NCBI GenBank assembly: GCA_900540475.1
Contig: UQGG01000009.1
Coordinates: forward strand, 62,001-126,000
Length of the DNA: 64,000 nucleotides
DNA from: an uncultured Robinsoniella sp.
Lineage (GTDB): Bacteria > Bacillota > Clostridia > Lachnospirales > Lachnospiraceae
Direction: 5' to 3'
A program made the translations under genes and the position numbers. A model generated the notes under the pieces. That model saw only the letters and a list, made by a program, of their open reading frames with translations, made no database searches and was not told the DNA's origin. This document shows positions 60,790-64,000 of the stretch, in pieces (the stretch's first letter is position 1; every line of letters starts with the position of its first letter).

Positions 60790-62118
60790 TTATTTTCCTA
60801 CCCCAATCTGATAATAGGTAAATCCAAGCTCTTCCACAGCTTTCTTTTCATACTGGTTTCTGCCATCAAATATAACCGGGGTTTTCATTCTCTTTATCAT
60901 CTCCTGAAAATCAGGGGAACGAAATTCCTTCCACTCGGTTATGAGCAGCATGGCATCCACATCCACCAAGGCAGAATACTTGCTTTTTACATATTCCACA
61001 TGGGCATTGTCTTTCAGGTAACAGGTCCGGGCTTCTAATTCCGCCTTTGGATCATAAGCTTTGATCCTGGCACCTCTTTTTGTCAGTTCCGAAATAATAG
61101 TAATGGAAGCCGCTTCCCTCATATCATCCGTCTCCGGTTTAAATGCCAGCCCCCATACTCCAAAACACTTATTGGAAAGGTCTTCCCCAAAATAATCTGT
61201 CACCTTTTGCACCAGGACTTTCTTCTGCATGAAATTCACCTCTTCTACCGATTTCAGGAGGGATGCCTGATATCCAGACTCTTCTGCTGTCCGGATCAAT
61301 GCCTGCACATCCTTTGGAAAACAGGAACCGCCATAGCCGCAGCCCGGATAGATAAAACTGTATCCGATCCTAGAATCACTGCCGATTCCAAGCCTTACAT
61401 GATTGATATCCGCCCCCACCAGTTCACAGATATTAGCCATTTCATTCATAAAGCTTATCTTGGCTGCCAGCATGGAATTGGCTGCGTATTTGGTCATCTC
61501 TGCACTGGGGATATCCATGCAGATAAAATGGTTGGTGTTCAGCACATAATGCTTATAAAGTTCCTTCATCATGGAAAATGCCTGTTCATTATCGGCGCCA
61601 ATGACGATTCTGTCCGGACGCATGGTATCTGAAATAGCATTTCCTTCCTTTAAAAATTCAGGATTGGAGATCACATCAAATGTCAGATCAAGCCCCCGTT
61701 TATCCAGTTCTTGCTGAATCGCTTTGCGTACCTTTTCTGCAGTTCCCACCGGAACTGTGGATTTGTCAATAACAAAGATGTGTTTCTCCATATATTTTCC
61801 TATAGACGCTGCCACGGACAGCACATATTGCAGGTCTGCACTTCCGTCTTCTCCCATAGGCGTTCCAACTGCAATAAAACAGATTTTTGACTTTTTCATT
61901 GCGTCCTGCAGAGATGTAGTAAAGCTAAGATGACCCAGCTCCAAATTCCGAACTACAATTTCCTCCAGACCGGGTTCATAGATTGGAATGATTCCATTCT
62001 GCAGATTTTCAATTTTATCTGCATTGGTATCCACGCAGATTACTTCATTTCCCATTTCAGACAGACACGCGCCTGTTACCAGCCCCACATATCCTGTCCC
62101 AATGACGGTAATTTTCAT
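60790..62118 (-). CDS. ugd: UDP-glucose 6-dehydrogenase
   Basis: A 442-residue enzyme, full length. It oxidises UDP-glucose twice with NAD to UDP-glucuronate. The NAD-binding start reads GTGYVGLVTGACLSEMG, the active-site cysteine lies in GYGGSCFPKD near residue 265, and the C-terminal UDP-binding part has WGLAFKPETDDMREA. UDP-glucuronate can go straight into the polysaccharide or to the UDP-xylose synthase encoded next. Confidence 0.95.
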   Translation of the reverse strand: MKITVIGTGYVGLVTGACLSEMGNEVICVDTNADKIENLQNGIIPIYEPGLEEIVVRNLELGHLSFTTSLQDAMKKSKICFIAVGTPMGEDGSADLQYVLSVAASIGKYMEKHIFVIDKSTVPVGTAEKVRKAIQQELDKRGLDLTFDVISNPEFLKEGNAISDTMRPDRIVIGADNEQAFSMMKELYKHYVLNTNHFICMDIPSAEMTKYAANSMLAAKISFMNEMANICELVGADINHVRLGIGSDSRIGYSFIYPGCGYGGSCFPKDVQALIRTAEESGYQASLLKSVEEVNFMQKKVLVQKVTDYFGEDLSNKCFGVWGLAFKPETDDMREAASITIISELTKRGARIKAYDPKAELEARTCYLKDNAHVEYVKSKYSALVDVDAMLLITEWKEFRSPDFQEMIKRMKTPVIFDGRNQYEKKAVEELGFTYYQIGVGK

Positions 62119-62250
62119 AATCAGTTCCTCCGTTTTCGTAATTAAATATTATAAAGCTGCTATCTTGCCTGTAGCTGCAAAGCAAATTGCTTTCCGGGCA
62201 ATCTGCATTGCATGTGGCTATCTTTTCTGAAATACGATGCAAATGTCTGC

Positions 62251-63363
62251 TCACCTGTCATTCTGAATAGTCGTTAATACAAACTTTGCAATCGTATCCC
62301 AGGAATATTTTTTTCTGTACGCTTCCTGATGGCTGGCAACATAACTTTTGATATCCTCATTGTGCAGCAGCAGGTGCATTTTATCAGCCAGCTCAACCGG
62401 ATTTTCTTCATCAATGAGATACCCGTTTTTTCCCTCTGTGACGATCTCTTTCATGGAAAATGCATTTCTGGCTATGCAGGGAAGCCCGAAGATCAAAGCT
62501 TCTGCGAAAACGATTCCAAAAGGCTCTGATCGTGAGGGCATCACAAAAATGTCGCAGAGGTTATAATATTCAGCCAGCTTTTCCGGCCTCATCAATCCCA
62601 GGAATTTTACCCCCTCCGGTATTTCCACCGGCAGAGGCCAGTTCTCCGGTCCGGCGATATAAAGTTCGGCATCGGGCATCTTTTCCTTTTTTAATATCCG
62701 AAATGCCTCCAGCACCACTTCCCCGCCTTTTCGCTCAAATTCTTTTCCTACAAACAATATTTTGTTGGACTGCTTCCCGGAACGGTCAATGGCGGAAATA
62801 TCCACGTTACATCCTCCGCCGATTGCGTGGACTTTACCGGGGTCTATACCGGTGTTGCTGACCAGGTCGTCCACAAGCCACTGTCCCATAGTAAAAATCC
62901 CTTTACATTTTTTATAGAACTTCACTGCCTTATCCCTTCTCACTTTCATGACCTCAGCAGAAGTGTTCGGCGGCATTGCAGTATATTTTAAAATCGGGCT
63001 TTGCGCCTGGTACAGCCGGTAAAGATAATCATCTGATAAATCTATATAGATATATGTATGTTCCGTTACTTTCGTATCATATTCCCGGTACATGAAATAG
63101 CGGTTCCCGGGAATGACCTTCAGGTTCTCATTCACACATTTTTCTCCCCATGCAATTTCATCCAGACGGTAATCCGATTGTCTGAACAGCTTGTTGGCAG
63201 CCCTGGACAGAAAAATCCGCTCCCGTTTTCTGTTCTTCAGACAGTAAGAGCTGTCTGTCAGCGCTTCGGACTGCTTTTTCATAGCTTCAAATAAACCATA
63301 AGGAATCCCGGACCAATCCATAACCGGGTTGTCCGTCCATTTCCAGATATGTTCAATATTCAT
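62251..63363 (-). CDS. Glycosyltransferase family 4 (second)
   Basis: About 370 residues, GT-B fold. The donor side is typical: ILFVGKEFERKGGEVVLEAF, AELYIAGPENW, and FVMPSRSEPFGIVFAEALIF with the E-x7-E pattern. The N-terminal acceptor half is less typical, with YIDLSDDYLYRLYQ. It adds a sugar during repeat-unit assembly. GAGGAG lies before the ATG at 63363; an in-frame codon at 63390 has no such site. The gap 62119-62250 downstream on the strand, before ugd, shows no gene. Confidence 0.88.
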   Translation of the reverse strand: MNIEHIWKWTDNPVMDWSGIPYGLFEAMKKQSEALTDSSYCLKNRKRERIFLSRAANKLFRQSDYRLDEIAWGEKCVNENLKVIPGNRYFMYREYDTKVTEHTYIYIDLSDDYLYRLYQAQSPILKYTAMPPNTSAEVMKVRRDKAVKFYKKCKGIFTMGQWLVDDLVSNTGIDPGKVHAIGGGCNVDISAIDRSGKQSNKILFVGKEFERKGGEVVLEAFRILKKEKMPDAELYIAGPENWPLPVEIPEGVKFLGLMRPEKLAEYYNLCDIFVMPSRSEPFGIVFAEALIFGLPCIARNAFSMKEIVTEGKNGYLIDEENPVELADKMHLLLHNEDIKSYVASHQEAYRKKYSWDTIAKFVLTTIQNDR

Positions 63364-63377
63364 AGTTTCTCCTCTTT

Positions 63378-64000
63378 CTATCTTTTCCATGGCTGCCTCT
63401 TGATAATAGCTGTCACTCTGCCAAACTCCGGTCTGTTATGGAATACAATCACATACAGTAAATTGGGTATAACCAGACATATACCCGCCTGCCCTAAAAA
63501 GGAAACTGCAGAACCCGGAACGGAAACCAACCGGCACAGAAAATAAGTGCACAGAGCAGCGATCACCGTTATCGACAGCTGTTTCAGTAAATCCCAGTAG
63601 TACTCCAGGGAACTTCTCTTTAAAACAACGTTATAAAATACCTTCAGCTCCCAGGGATAGGAAATAAACAGGGATATGAAGACCGTTGAAAATAAAATCC
63701 CGTTAATGCCAAATAATTTTACAAACACAATATCCAAAATCAAATTCAAAACTACCGTAACCAAAGGCCGGAACCGGTCTTCATACCAGACACCTGCCGC
63801 ATCCCGGTATACCGTAACAATCTTCCTCACATAGCTGGTATAAAAGTACAGGACACATAGAATCACCGTATCCATTCCAAACAGCCGCTCCTGTCCAACC
63901 CAGAGCCACATAAAGTTCTGATACAGACAGAGCAGGCAGATTGCACACCATCCGCACAGCCAGTGGTTGATAAACACCAGCATTTTATAGTCCTGGTAAT
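63378..64000 (-). CDS. Polysaccharide flippase (Wzx/PST-type), C-terminal part
   Basis: The C-terminal 207 residues of a multi-helix membrane protein; the frame is open at the window edge, so the start lies beyond 64000. At least five helices are seen, including TVILCVLYFYTSYVRKIV and ITVIAALCTYFLCRLV. The stretch FRPLVTVVLNLILDIVFVKLFGINGILFST is that of oligosaccharide flippases of the MATE/PST superfamily, given here for reading only in outline. It would move the lipid-linked repeat unit across the membrane. It precedes the GT4 gene by 14 bases. Confidence 0.85.
   Translation of the reverse strand, partial: YQDYKMLVFINHWLCGWCAICLLCLYQNFMWLWVGQERLFGMDTVILCVLYFYTSYVRKIVTVYRDAAGVWYEDRFRPLVTVVLNLILDIVFVKLFGINGILFSTVFISLFISYPWELKVFYNVVLKRSSLEYYWDLLKQLSITVIAALCTYFLCRLVSVPGSAVSFLGQAGICLVIPNLLYVIVFHNRPEFGRVTAIIKRQPWKR

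Overview
The window looks like chromosome of a Gram-positive, low-to-mid G+C anaerobe of the Clostridia, most likely a gut Lachnospiraceae. The grounds are strong GGAGG-type ribosome binding sites, frequent TTG and GTG starts, YesM/YesN-type two-component pairs beside ATPase-less sugar ABC importers, sortase-built pili, and a Firmicutes-type capsule/exopolysaccharide (EPS) locus with BY-kinases. This is inferred from gene content only; there is no rRNA, tRNA or other taxonomic marker in the window.

Layout. 1-3,176: small genes (GNAT acetyltransferase, a 52-aa membrane peptide, a cold-shock protein with a leader hairpin) and a minus-strand operon of three tiny proteins. That operon has a consensus promoter overlaid by two LexA/DinR-type SOS boxes and is the least explained unit here. 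3,177-7,367: heterodimeric multidrug ABC exporter with a MarR repressor. 7,559-16,263: a glycan-use locus (GH39 glycosidase, URO-D-like protein, binding lipoprotein, two permeases, YesMN pair). 16,459-20,476: two GyrI-domain proteins, a WYL regulator, small membrane proteins and a stand-alone HD-GYP protein. 20,627-22,053: a lone tyrosine integrase framed by paired 10-bp repeats and by 23-bp near-palindromes; it may be a minimal integrated element. 22,176-31,454: a second glycan locus (GH95 alpha-L-fucosidase, binding lipoprotein, permeases, divergent YesMN pair). 31,962-37,116: an operon of FGGY kinase, aldo-keto reductase, KdgT-type permease and FucU mutarotase, with a divergent AraC regulator. 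37,285-40,499: a c-di-GMP phosphodiesterase (degenerate GGDEF plus intact EAL) translationally coupled to an orphan sugar-binding lipoprotein.

40,556 to the end is cell-surface DNA, all on the minus strand. It holds a sortase-C pilus island, where two pilin genes are joined in one 1,504-codon frame with an internal start. Next come an SPKTG-anchored protein with a nucleotidyltransferase and a class B sortase, and a VanZ-LCP fusion protein. The EPS locus follows: two Wzz-BY-kinase fusions, an Ig-like membrane protein, a CpsB phosphatase, two acyltransferases, three glycosyltransferases, UDP-xylose synthase, UDP-glucose dehydrogenase, and the end of a flippase that runs off the window.

How it fits together: two sensor-regulated importers bring in glycans released by fucosidase and GH39 enzymes, and a sugar kinase operon handles further products. 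The importers encode no ATPase, so a shared MsmX/MsmK-type ATPase elsewhere is expected. Sugar sensing may also feed c-di-GMP signalling. The right-hand third builds pili and a polysaccharide supplied with UDP-glucuronate and UDP-xylose. Assigned functions rest on motif recognition by eye; no database search was run.
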